Source of the DNA: JAKEGN01 sp964465665 | Lineage (GTDB): Bacteria > Pseudomonadota > Gammaproteobacteria > Steroidobacterales > Woeseiaceae | Reading direction: 5' to 3' | Assembly (NCBI GenBank): GCA_964465665.1 | Contig: CAYXKM010000271.1 | Location: 1 to 6,112, forward strand | Length of the DNA: 6,112 nt | Shown here: in pieces, positions 1 through 5,625 of the stretch | Layout of the letters: each line of letters opens with the position of its first letter | Numbering within the stretch: the stretch's first letter is position 1 | The notes under the pieces: generated by a model | What the model saw: only the letters and a program-made list of their open reading frames with translations | What the model was told of the DNA's origin: nothing | The model's database searches: none | Made by a program: the position numbers and the translations under genes

Positions 1-987
1 GTACAGTTGCCCGATCCAGAGTATGCCGCCCACGGCCAGGACGAATTGACCGACGAGGTAGTACCTCATGCGGGGCTGTAGCGGCGGGTCGTATTTGCGA
101 AATGATCGTAAATCGGACCTGGCCTTCGGAAAGCGCATCTCGACGTCCTGCGGGCGCCACCCGGTACGCCGGAACCAGATTCCGATCTTGTCGCGCCAGC
201 GCCTGGTGCGCACGGCATCGAACCAAAGGTAGGCATAAACCTGCACGTTGGCCCAGAACGGATTCCAGCTCGCCAGCGGTTTTCGCACACCGAACACCAC
301 CGGGTCGTCATCCAGTTCTTCCTGGAAGCTGCCAAACAACCGGTCCCAGAGGACGAGGATGCCGCCGTAGTTCCGATCGATATACCTTGCATTTTGCGCG
401 TGATGTACACGATGGTTGGAGGGCGTGACCAGGATGCGATCGAGGAATCCGAGCTTGCCGATGAGTTGCGTATGCACCCAGAACTGGTAAATCAGGTTCA
501 GCGCATTGACCGTAATGAGCACTTCGGGCGGAAAACCCGCAAGAAACAGCGGCAGGTAGAATATCCAGTTGAACAGGAACCCGGTGCTGGTCTGACGCAA
601 GGCCGTGGACAGGTTGTAGTCTTCGCTTTGATGATGCACCGCGTGCGAGGCCCACAGGATCGAGATTTCGTGTCCGCAACGATGTGACCAGTAATAACAG
701 AAGTCCCATCCCACCATTGCGACCAGCCACAGCAGAAGACCGGTCGGCGATGTATCGAACCAGGCCAGAGGCATGTCGAACAGGGCAAACTCCTGGAACG
801 CGTATGCCCAGATGACCGTTGGCACGATCTTGGTGAAATAGCCGAAAGTCGTGCTGAGAGTGCCGGCACTGAGGCTGTTTACGGCGTCGGCAGCACGGTA
901 GTAGCCAGTACCCTTGATGCGGTCGATCACCAGTTCCAGCAGCAGGGCCAGCAGGAAAAAAGGCACAGCGATCGCAATCAGGTCCAT
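1..987 (-). CDS. Sterol desaturase / alkylglycerol monooxygenase-like fatty acid hydroxylase superfamily protein (C-terminus cut by window edge)
   Basis: An open frame of 329 codons runs from ATG at 987 to base 1 without a stop, so the protein is partial at its C-terminus. It is an integral membrane protein: hydrophobic stretches lie near residues 3-21, 84-100, 136-151 and 309-325. The diiron-ligating histidine cluster of the fatty acid hydroxylase superfamily is complete: HRCGH at 102-106, HAVHH at 115-119, a lone His at 172 (QFWVHT) and HRVHH at 192-196. The flanking text (HHQSEDYN, the QFWVHT motif, then NYGG and WDRLFGSF near 207-221) resembles the alkylglycerol monooxygenase-like branch more than fungal C5 sterol desaturases. 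Such enzymes use O2 to hydroxylate or desaturate a lipid in the inner membrane; the substrate here is unknown. The ATG was chosen because the protein then opens with a membrane helix followed by ELVIDR, as I recall for relatives; no clear Shine-Dalgarno site precedes it. The gene is divergent from the decarboxylase. Family assignment is firm, substrate is not. Confidence 0.9.
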   Translation of the reverse strand, partial: MDLIAIAVPFFLLALLLELVIDRIKGTGYYRAADAVNSLSAGTLSTTFGYFTKIVPTVIWAYAFQEFALFDMPLAWFDTSPTGLLLWLVAMVGWDFCYYWSHRCGHEISILWASHAVHHQSEDYNLSTALRQTSTGFLFNWIFYLPLFLAGFPPEVLITVNALNLIYQFWVHTQLIGKLGFLDRILVTPSNHRVHHAQNARYIDRNYGGILVLWDRLFGSFQEELDDDPVVFGVRKPLASWNPFWANVQVYAYLWFDAVRTRRWRDKIGIWFRRTGWRPQDVEMRFPKARSDLRSFRKYDPPLQPRMRYYLVGQFVLAVGGILWIGQLY

Positions 988-1017
988 AGGTTCGGCACCG
1001 GGGAAATCCGCAACAGA

Positions 1018-1023
1018 ATTGTA
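1018..1023 (-). promoter_or_regulatory. Candidate -10 box for the desaturase gene
   Basis: The minus strand reads TACAAT here, five of six matches to the sigma-70 -10 consensus, about 30 bases before the desaturase ATG. This would place transcription start near 1010. No convincing -35 hexamer lies 16-18 bases upstream, so this is a suggestion from one motif only. Confidence 0.35.
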
Positions 1024-1024
1024 C

Positions 1025-1055
1025 CGGACAATGCGCCGATTATTTAGGTTAGGAT
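1025..1055 (+). promoter_or_regulatory. Weak candidate promoter for the PLP decarboxylase gene
   Basis: CGGACA at 1025-1030 (four of six to -35) and TAGGAT at 1050-1055 (four of six to -10) are separated by 19 bases, longer than optimal. TAGGTT at 1045-1050 is an alternative -10. The 96-bp gap must hold promoters for both divergent genes, but the exact plus-strand site is uncertain. Confidence 0.2.
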
Positions 1056-1083
1056 TTACGCCAAACGACAACAGGCGCGGAAC

Positions 1084-2439
1084 ATGCCTTTACTTTCGAC
1101 ACAGGAAATAGACCTCCTGCGCAGTACCCTGGAAAAGCTGCAGGAAGGGTTCGCTCACCTGCCCGATTTCTCCCCGACCCATGATTACGACAGGATCAAG
1201 GCCGTACTCCTGCGAGCCGCCGAGCGCATGCACGAGAACTATCCGTATCACCATCCTCGATACGCCGGGCAAATGCTCAAACCGCCTCATCCCGTTGCGC
1301 GCCTGGCGTACGCACTGTCGTTGTGGATCAACCCCAACAATCATGCACGGGATGGCGGCATCGCGAGTTCGGCGATGGAAAGCGAGTGCATTGCATCGAT
1401 CGGCGACATGTTTGGCCTGCGCAATCCGCTGGGTCACTTGTGCGGCGGCGGCACCATGGCCAACCTGGAAGCTCTTTGGGTGGCAGGCCGGCTCCACTCC
1501 GGCAAGACGATACTGGCATCCGCACAGGCCCACTATACGCACGCACGCATCAGTGAGGTGCTGGCGCTGCCGTTCGAACAGGTACCCGTCACGCCGGACG
1601 GTTGTATGGACATATCGGCGCTGGAGTCACGGTTGGCGCAGGGTGACGTGGGGACCGTGGTCGTGACAATGGGGACTACCGGCCTCGGGGCAATTGATCC
1701 TTTGCCCGAAATTCTGCGGCTAAGACAGCGCCATGGTTTTCGCGTGCATGTTGATGCGGCCTATGGTGGATACTTCACGCTGGCCGATGCGCTTCTGCCG
1801 ACTGCCCGGCTCGCATTCGAGTACATCGCTGAGGCGGATTCGATCGTGATCGACCCGCACAAACATGGCTTGCAGCCATACGGTTGCGGTTGTGTGCTTT
1901 TTCGCGATGCTTCGGTGGGCGCATTGTACAAACATGACTCGCCGTACACGTACTTCAGTTCGGCTGAGTTGCATCTCGGGGAGATCAGCCTCGAATGCTC
2001 GCGGCCGGGCGCCGCGGCGGTTGCACTATGGGCGACGCAACAACTGCTGCCGATGGTACGCGCGGGTGAATTTGCCAACGGCCTGAATCACTCGCTGTTC
2101 GCGGCACGCGAACTCTGGCGACGCGTGCAGACGAGCACGCGATTCAAGGCTCTCATGCAGCCACAGCTGGATATCGTTGTTTTCGCAGTCAGCGCCGGAA
2201 ATGCCCGTGACGCGAGCAACCTTGCACGCAGGTTGTTCGACGAGGCGGCAAAGCGCGACCTGCATCTGGCGTTGATCGAGCTGCCGGCCGAATTGGTACG
2301 GCAACATTGGACAAAGCTGGTCATGAATCGTGACACACTGACCTGTATTCGCTCATGCCTGATGAAGCCGGAGCATCTCGACTGGATCGACGATATCTGG
2401 AAAGTGCTGGACTCAGCCGCCCTGGCTTTGCATGACTGA
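1084..2439 (+). CDS. PLP-dependent decarboxylase, group II / tyrosine decarboxylase-like
   Basis: This 451-residue protein is a fold-type I pyridoxal-phosphate enzyme that would remove the alpha-carboxyl group of an amino acid to give an amine and CO2 in the cytoplasm. Seen in the sequence: HPRYAGQM at 57-64 and NPNNHA at 83-88, matching the N-terminal substrate-side region of tyrosine decarboxylase-like enzymes; CGGGTMAN at 120-127, the phosphate-binding loop; His150, placed where a histidine stacks on the PLP ring; Asp224 in VDAAYGG, expected to pair with the pyridine nitrogen; and Lys260 in DPHKHG, the Schiff-base lysine. A SRPGAAA segment follows, also typical. All key residues are present, so it should be active. 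Length is normal for the family. The start is the first in-frame ATG with a weak GGA-containing site just upstream. The substrate cannot be read from sequence; tyrosine, another aromatic amino acid, aspartate and glutamate all remain possible. Its 3' end overlaps the convergent crcB gene by 27 bp. Confidence 0.9.
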   Translation: MPLLSTQEIDLLRSTLEKLQEGFAHLPDFSPTHDYDRIKAVLLRAAERMHENYPYHHPRYAGQMLKPPHPVARLAYALSLWINPNNHARDGGIASSAMESECIASIGDMFGLRNPLGHLCGGGTMANLEALWVAGRLHSGKTILASAQAHYTHARISEVLALPFEQVPVTPDGCMDISALESRLAQGDVGTVVVTMGTTGLGAIDPLPEILRLRQRHGFRVHVDAAYGGYFTLADALLPTARLAFEYIAEADSIVIDPHKHGLQPYGCGCVLFRDASVGALYKHDSPYTYFSSAELHLGEISLECSRPGAAAVALWATQQLLPMVRAGEFANGLNHSLFAARELWRRVQTSTRFKALMQPQLDIVVFAVSAGNARDASNLARRLFDEAAKRDLHLALIELPAELVRQHWTKLVMNRDTLTCIRSCLMKPEHLDWIDDIWKVLDSAALALHD

Positions 2440-2832
2440 CCGTACCAGTACAGCACCGGCATAGAAACAAGCAAATCCGCCGATCACGGTGGCACACAGG
2501 TAAGCGAACGCCGGCATGAGCTCACCCCGCTGTGCCAGGGTGCTCATCTCGACCACAAGGGCTGATAGAGTCGTAAAGCTTCCGCAGAAACCGACGGCAA
2601 AGAAAAGCCTGTTTTGTTGTGTGAATAGTTCGCTCTGACTGAACCAGCCGGGAGTCGCGAGCAGCTGGATCACGATACCCATCACGAAACACCCGAGCAG
2701 GTTTGAGGCAAATGTGCCAAGCGGCACAATGACAATCGTGCGGGCAAACGCGAGCGACATTGCAAGGCGCGCCATCGAGCCAAGTGCTCCGCCAAGCGCA
2801 ACCAGGAAGAACGAGCCGGTCATGGTAGTCAT
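2413..2832 (-). CDS. crcB: CrcB/Fluc family fluoride ion channel with atypical Phe box
   Basis: A 139-residue protein with four hydrophobic segments, the normal size for a Fluc subunit; these work as inverted dimers in the inner membrane and let toxic fluoride leave the cell. Family marks are GGALGSMAR near 14-22, GTFASNLLG with the conserved Asn in the second helix, and GFCGSFTTLSALVVE in the third helix, followed by the usual polar loop and a fourth helix. In well-studied Flucs the third-helix motif is TTFSTF; here both Phe-box phenylalanines are leucine and the intervening Thr is Ala, and the fourth-helix Ser of GSF is Gly. The ATG at 2832 is preferred over the ATG three codons later because AAGG lies seven bases upstream of it. 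The gene starts 25 bp after the nitronate monooxygenase stop on the same strand and is probably co-transcribed. No fluoride riboswitch was recognised. Family is certain; the gating details are not. Confidence 0.92.
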   Translation of the reverse strand: MTTMTGSFFLVALGGALGSMARLAMSLAFARTIVIVPLGTFASNLLGCFVMGIVIQLLATPGWFSQSELFTQQNRLFFAVGFCGSFTTLSALVVEMSTLAQRGELMPAFAYLCATVIGGFACFYAGAVLVRSVMQSQGG

Positions 2833-2839
2833 TGTGAAA

Positions 2840-2843
2840 CCTT
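2840..2843 (-). promoter_or_regulatory. Ribosome binding site of crcB
   Basis: AAGG on the minus strand, seven bases before the ATG at 2832, decides that start over the in-frame ATG at 2823. It sits within a short perfect palindrome (2839-2848) in the gap between the two co-directional genes. Confidence 0.6.
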
Positions 2844-2857
2844 AAGGTCCTTCGCGT

Positions 2858-3823
2858 TCATGTTGCCGAGAAAAGCTGCAAAGTGTCCAGGTACTCGCGT
2901 TGCAGTTGCATGACGAGGTCGTGCACCGGCGGAATGTCTTCGATGCTGCCGACGCCCTGCCCCGCACCCCAGATATCGCGCCAGGCCTTTGCGCGGGTAT
3001 TTCCGCCACTTCCGAAATTCATTGTTCTGGCATCCGTTTCGAAAAGCCTGTCCGGGTCGAGCCCTGCATTTTCGATACTGCCTCGAAGGTAGCTGCCGTG
3101 GACACCGGTAAAGAGTGGGGTATACACGATATCCGCAGCGGTGCTTTGCACGATCATATTCTTGTAAGCAGCCGGTGCATTGGCTTCCACACTTGCGATG
3201 AAACGAGTGCCGAAGTAAGCGAGGTCCGCGCCCAGGGCGCGAGCGGCAATCAGGTCACATCCGCGGCTCATGGCACCGGACACGATGAGTGTTCCATCGA
3301 AGATCTGCCGGATCTCCTTGATCAGCGCAAACGGGCTCGTCGTTCCGGCATGTCCGCCGGCGCCCGCGCAAACCGCGATGACTCCGTCGATGCCCTGACT
3401 GATTGCTTTCTGCGCATGCCGGAGATTGATTACATCGTGAAAAACGACGCCGCCGTAATCGTGAACGGCGGCAACCACCTCCGCCGGCGGCCGTAAGCTT
3501 GTAATGACGATGGGCACCTTGTACCTGACACATGCATCGACGTCGTGCTGCAGCCGGTCATTGCTTTGATGCACGATCTGATTGACCGCGAATGGCGCAA
3601 CCGGCAGATCCGGATGAGCCGCGGCAAACTCGGCCAGTTCGCCTGTAATCCGTTCCAGCCACTCATGCAACATCGATTCCGGTCGCGCATTCAGTGCCGG
3701 AAAAGAGCCGACGATTCCCGCCTTGCATTGCGCTATGACCAGTTCCGGTCCGGAGACGATGAACATCGGCGCCCCGATCAGCGGGATTCTCAATCTGCCC
3801 TCGAGTATTGCGGGTAGTGACAT
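2858..3823 (-). CDS. Nitronate monooxygenase (2-nitropropane dioxygenase-like) FMN flavoprotein
   Basis: A 321-residue TIM-barrel flavoenzyme of the NMO/2-nitropropane dioxygenase family. Members oxidise alkyl nitronates such as the toxin propionate-3-nitronate with O2, though some relatives are NADH:quinone reductases or enoyl-ACP reductases. Motifs in order: GAPM at 17-20 at the first strand; AGAGGHAG at 153-160 with His158, where NMOs carry their conserved catalytic-region histidine; SGAMSRG at 182-188 and GTRF at 205-208, the FMN phosphate-binding part; and WGAGQGVGSIED at 285-296, the C-terminal family motif. The frame extends upstream to an ATG at 3871, but the start at 3823 is chosen: GGAG sits six bases before it, the protein then begins MSLPAILEGR directly before the first barrel strand, and nothing like a ribosome site precedes 3871. 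It is the first gene of a probable two-gene unit with crcB. The physiological substrate is inferred from family only. Confidence 0.88.
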   Translation of the reverse strand: MSLPAILEGRLRIPLIGAPMFIVSGPELVIAQCKAGIVGSFPALNARPESMLHEWLERITGELAEFAAAHPDLPVAPFAVNQIVHQSNDRLQHDVDACVRYKVPIVITSLRPPAEVVAAVHDYGGVVFHDVINLRHAQKAISQGIDGVIAVCAGAGGHAGTTSPFALIKEIRQIFDGTLIVSGAMSRGCDLIAARALGADLAYFGTRFIASVEANAPAAYKNMIVQSTAADIVYTPLFTGVHGSYLRGSIENAGLDPDRLFETDARTMNFGSGGNTRAKAWRDIWGAGQGVGSIEDIPPVHDLVMQLQREYLDTLQLFSAT

Positions 3824-3829
3824 CCGGAA

Positions 3830-3833
3830 CTCC
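3830..3833 (-). promoter_or_regulatory. Ribosome binding site of the nitronate monooxygenase gene
   Basis: GGAG on the minus strand with a six-base spacer to ATG at 3823. It supports this start over the longer frame beginning at 3871. Confidence 0.7.
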
Positions 3834-3857
3834 GTTACACGCGGCAAAAACGCCCGC

Positions 3858-3866
3858 ATGCTAGCA
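3858..3866 (-). promoter_or_regulatory. Candidate extended -10 promoter for the nitronate monooxygenase-crcB unit
   Basis: The minus strand reads TGCTAGCAT: a TGn extension followed by TAGCAT (four of six matches to the -10 consensus). A start near 3851 would give a leader of about 28 bases containing the GGAG site. The -35 region is poor, which an extended -10 can tolerate. Confidence 0.4.
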
Positions 3867-3921
3867 CACAAGACCGGCAGGGCAGCACGTGACTGGGGTC
3901 ACATTTCATGGCCGCCGCCGC

Positions 3922-3930
3922 TGCTAGACT
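3922..3930 (+). promoter_or_regulatory. Extended -10 promoter positioned for a leaderless transcript of the small gene at 3937
   Basis: TGCTAGACT combines a TGn extension with TAGACT (four of six to the -10 consensus) ending at 3930. Transcription normally begins about seven bases after the hexamer, which is the A of the ATG at 3937. There is no Shine-Dalgarno site between them. TTTCAT at 3904-3909 is only a weak -35 with a 15-base spacer. Confidence 0.45.
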
Positions 3931-3936
3931 GCGTGC

Positions 3937-4167
3937 ATGAAAACTGCCAGGCCAGACAATCACGGCAACGACGTTGGCACGCAACAAGCCATTGACGCAC
4001 TGCACGATGTCGATTTCAGTGCGCTTTCGTTCGTGCAACTGAAGCGGCTGAGTTCCGCAATCGTCGATGCGACCCGGCGTATCGAAATGGAAGCGACACG
4101 ACGTGCGGAAAGAGACGCCCAGGGCGATACCGTGCGCGTTGCGGTCCCCCCTTCCCTCGAACGATAG
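3937..4167 (+). CDS. Small hypothetical protein, helical, 76 residues
   Basis: I do not recognise this gene with confidence. It encodes a charged, soluble 76-residue protein with no signal peptide or membrane segment. Residues about 27-60 form a predicted amphipathic helix: a short DFSALSF lead-in, then QLKRLSSAIVDATRRIE and an Arg/Glu-rich run, with a flexible tail ending PPSLER. The layout (Leu-Ser-x-x-x-Leu followed by a long charged helix) recalls the N-terminal oligomerisation part of H-NS-like proteins, but the C-terminal DNA-binding motif of that family is absent, so this is only a loose resemblance. Support for a real gene: it fills the space between two convergent/divergent neighbours with little overlap, stops 21 bp before the thioesterase stop, and has a promoter-like motif placed exactly for a leaderless mRNA. 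The longer opposite-strand frame across the same bases gives a Cys/Arg-rich low-quality protein and is treated as a shadow. Confidence 0.6.
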   Translation: MKTARPDNHGNDVGTQQAIDALHDVDFSALSFVQLKRLSSAIVDATRRIEMEATRRAERDAQGDTVRVAVPPSLER

Positions 4168-4188
4168 CGTTTCCGTTCCAGCCGGCAA

Positions 4189-4590
4189 TCAGGCCGTCAT
4201 AAAGCTCGCTTCTGCATCGGCGATCAGCGCGCCATCGGCCAGGCGGGCTTCGCTCCTGAGGAGAACCAGCCGCTTGCGCCGGCTCTCGATCCAACCTTTG
4301 AGGAATATCGTCTCGCCTGCAGCCAGCGCCTGTCGGTAACGTATTTCGCATCGCGCCGTATGCGCCTTGATGTTCTGCAGGTAGAGAACATTCGCCATAA
4401 CGTCGTCGAGCGCGGAATAAATGATGCCGCCGTGCACGGTATTCTCATAACCGACATGATTCGCGTTCGGCCGGAACTCTCCGGTGCAGATCCCGTCAGC
4501 CAGCGCAAACCGGATCTGCAAACCGAGTGGATTGTCCGGACCGCAGGCAAAGCACATTCTCGCTTCTTCGATTTTTATCGCTTCCACCAC
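4189..4590 (-). CDS. PaaI-family hotdog-fold acyl-CoA thioesterase
   Basis: A 133-residue single hotdog domain protein that would hydrolyse an acyl-CoA thioester in the cytoplasm. It opens with CFACGPDNPLGL at 13-24, a Cys-x-x-Cys-Gly segment common at the start of one PaaI-like subgroup, and carries the PaaI signature HVGYENTVHGG at 45-55 followed by SALDD to residue 63, where the HGG turn and the acidic residue of the central helix form the active site. Length is typical. The start is GTG at 4590, with AAGGA nine bases upstream; a second GTG follows directly and an ATG sits at codon 12, just before the CFACG motif, so a slightly shorter protein is possible. It lies 39 bp downstream of ccmI on the same strand with no visible terminator between, so it is probably the last gene of the ccm transcript. 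The acyl substrate is unknown. Confidence 0.85.
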   Translation of the reverse strand: MVEAIKIEEARMCFACGPDNPLGLQIRFALADGICTGEFRPNANHVGYENTVHGGIIYSALDDVMANVLYLQNIKAHTARCEIRYRQALAAGETIFLKGWIESRRKRLVLLRSEARLADGALIADAEASFMTA

Positions 4591-4599
4591 TGTTGCTTT

Positions 4600-4604
4600 T
4601 CCTT
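4600..4604 (-). promoter_or_regulatory. Ribosome binding site of the thioesterase gene
   Basis: AAGGA on the minus strand with a nine-base spacer to GTG at 4590. It supports the GTG start rather than the internal ATG at codon 12, which has no comparable site. Confidence 0.55.
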
Positions 4605-4629
4605 GCGCCGCCGCATCGAGCGTACGCGG

Positions 4630-5622
4630 TCACGGTACCTGCTGATCGATGAGGATAGCGAGCGAACTGCCTGCAACGTTGCGTACCGTCTGGCTGCCGA
4701 ACCAGTCGCCGCTACGGGCAATCGGGTCACCAGACATCGAAACCCGGGCGATAATCTCGAGTTCGGCGAATGCCGATGGCACACGACCCGGAATCATGGC
4801 ATCAGCGTCAGACAGCGTAACCGTGGCCGGCAACTCGGAAGCGCGCCGTCGAACGGCCGCAATGGGCGGAGACGGCTGGGCGGGATCGCGTGCAATAACG
4901 AATACGGTGGCGTCCGGACCGACTGCCATCGAAGCACCGGCGCCCAGTTCCACATTAACGGTAACCACGCGAGTTCCTGCAGCAACGGGTGCCTCTGCCG
5001 GTGGCGTCGATTCGCCGCGCAACTCCGCGATACGCTGGCGCAGAATGTCTTCGACCTCTGTCGGCGTCGAAGTCGCGAGCAGTGCTTCCCAGCGATCTGC
5101 GGCGAGCATCGGGTTACCACGATTGATCGCTACCAGGCCGCCATAGAACAAGGCTTTGGGATTGGCAGGCGATAAGGACAAGGCCGTTTCGAACACCTGC
5201 CCTGCCCGTCCGTTGATGCTGCTTTGATCACTCATGAGAATGGCTTCGCCGAGATCCGCCAGGGTCTGTGCATCTCTGCCGGATTCGAGTTCCACTGCCC
5301 GTTCGAACGCAGCTATGGCTTCGGGCAACCTGCCGAGCTGGAAGTAGGAGCGGCCGAGCATTTTCCAGCCTGGCAAGTCCTGCGGATTCTTCTCGAGGCG
5401 TGCCGCGAGCGATGAAACCATCTCTTCAATATCCGGCGCCACACTCTGCGAGTCACTTGCGTCCGGGCTGCCGATCTGCTGGTAAAGGAGCGGCGTGGTT
5501 GCAATCGCTGCAAGGACGATCGCAATCGCGGCCTTCGGTAACCGCGATTTCAACCGGTACGCTGGCCAGAACAGAAACACGGCGGCGACCGCGAGCATCA
5601 GCGCAAAAAAGAACCACAGCAT
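4630..5622 (-). CDS. ccmI: Cytochrome c biogenesis protein CcmI (CycH), short form
   Basis: A 330-residue apocytochrome c chaperone subunit of System I. Residues 2-19 and 31-48 are two membrane helices joined by only about a dozen residues (RLKSRLPK). A periplasmic part follows: TPR-like helical repeats from about 66 to 200, for example GWKMLGRSYFQLGRLPEAIAAFERA and NPKALFYGGLVAINRGN, then a C-terminal beta-rich domain from about 218 with VTVNVELGAGA, DATVFVIARD, the LPATVTLSDADAM segment and IARVSMSGDPIARSGDW. These match the CcmI C-terminal domain that grips the apocytochrome. CcmI usually has a loop of several tens of residues with a heptad Leu pattern between its two helices; it is missing here. 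The ATG at 5622 is three bases after the ccmH stop, with GAAGG at 5631-5635 inside the ccmH end, so the two genes are tightly coupled. CcmI passes apocytochrome to CcmH and CcmF for haem attachment. The assignment is strong. Confidence 0.92.
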   Translation of the reverse strand: MLWFFFALMLAVAAVFLFWPAYRLKSRLPKAAIAIVLAAIATTPLLYQQIGSPDASDSQSVAPDIEEMVSSLAARLEKNPQDLPGWKMLGRSYFQLGRLPEAIAAFERAVELESGRDAQTLADLGEAILMSDQSSINGRAGQVFETALSLSPANPKALFYGGLVAINRGNPMLAADRWEALLATSTPTEVEDILRQRIAELRGESTPPAEAPVAAGTRVVTVNVELGAGASMAVGPDATVFVIARDPAQPSPPIAAVRRRASELPATVTLSDADAMIPGRVPSAFAELEIIARVSMSGDPIARSGDWFGSQTVRNVAGSSLAILIDQQVP

Positions 5623-5625
5623 GCG

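Noticed and set aside
308..869. Two overlapping minus-strand frames of 123-140 codons inside the desaturase gene
   Set aside because: They are other frames of the same strand as the desaturase, whose own frame carries the full histidine cluster and is open to the window edge.
2839..2848. Perfect 10-bp palindrome in the nitronate monooxygenase-crcB gap
   Set aside because: Too short to call an operator or terminator; no U-tract follows, and its centre overlaps the crcB ribosome site, which may explain it.
2833..2857. Possible fluoride riboswitch before crcB
   Set aside because: The 25-bp gap is too short for the known crcB-motif RNA, and I could not recognise the motif upstream of the nitronate monooxygenase (3824-3936) either.
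2900..3496. A 198-codon plus-strand open frame opposite the nitronate monooxygenase
   Set aside because: The minus-strand protein has all family motifs; the plus-strand translation has no domain and no ribosome site.
3824..3871. Sixteen-codon N-terminal extension of the nitronate monooxygenase from ATG at 3871
   Set aside because: No ribosome site precedes it, the added residues are not family-like, and the extended -10 motif lies inside it; the start at 3823 has GGAG at ideal spacing.
4159..4178. Weak inverted repeat (five-base arms) between the small gene and the thioesterase as a shared terminator
   Set aside because: The stem is only five base pairs, with a long loop and no U-tract in either direction.
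3835..4188. A 117-codon minus-strand open frame covering the small gene and intergenic region
   Set aside because: It spans both candidate promoters, has a Cys/Arg-rich composition unlike a real protein, and conflicts with the better supported plus-strand small gene.
4360..5175. A 271-codon plus-strand open frame across the thioesterase and ccmI
   Set aside because: It is antisense to two well-supported genes, is rich in Arg/Cys/His with no recognisable domain, and is a reading-frame shadow of GC-rich coding DNA.
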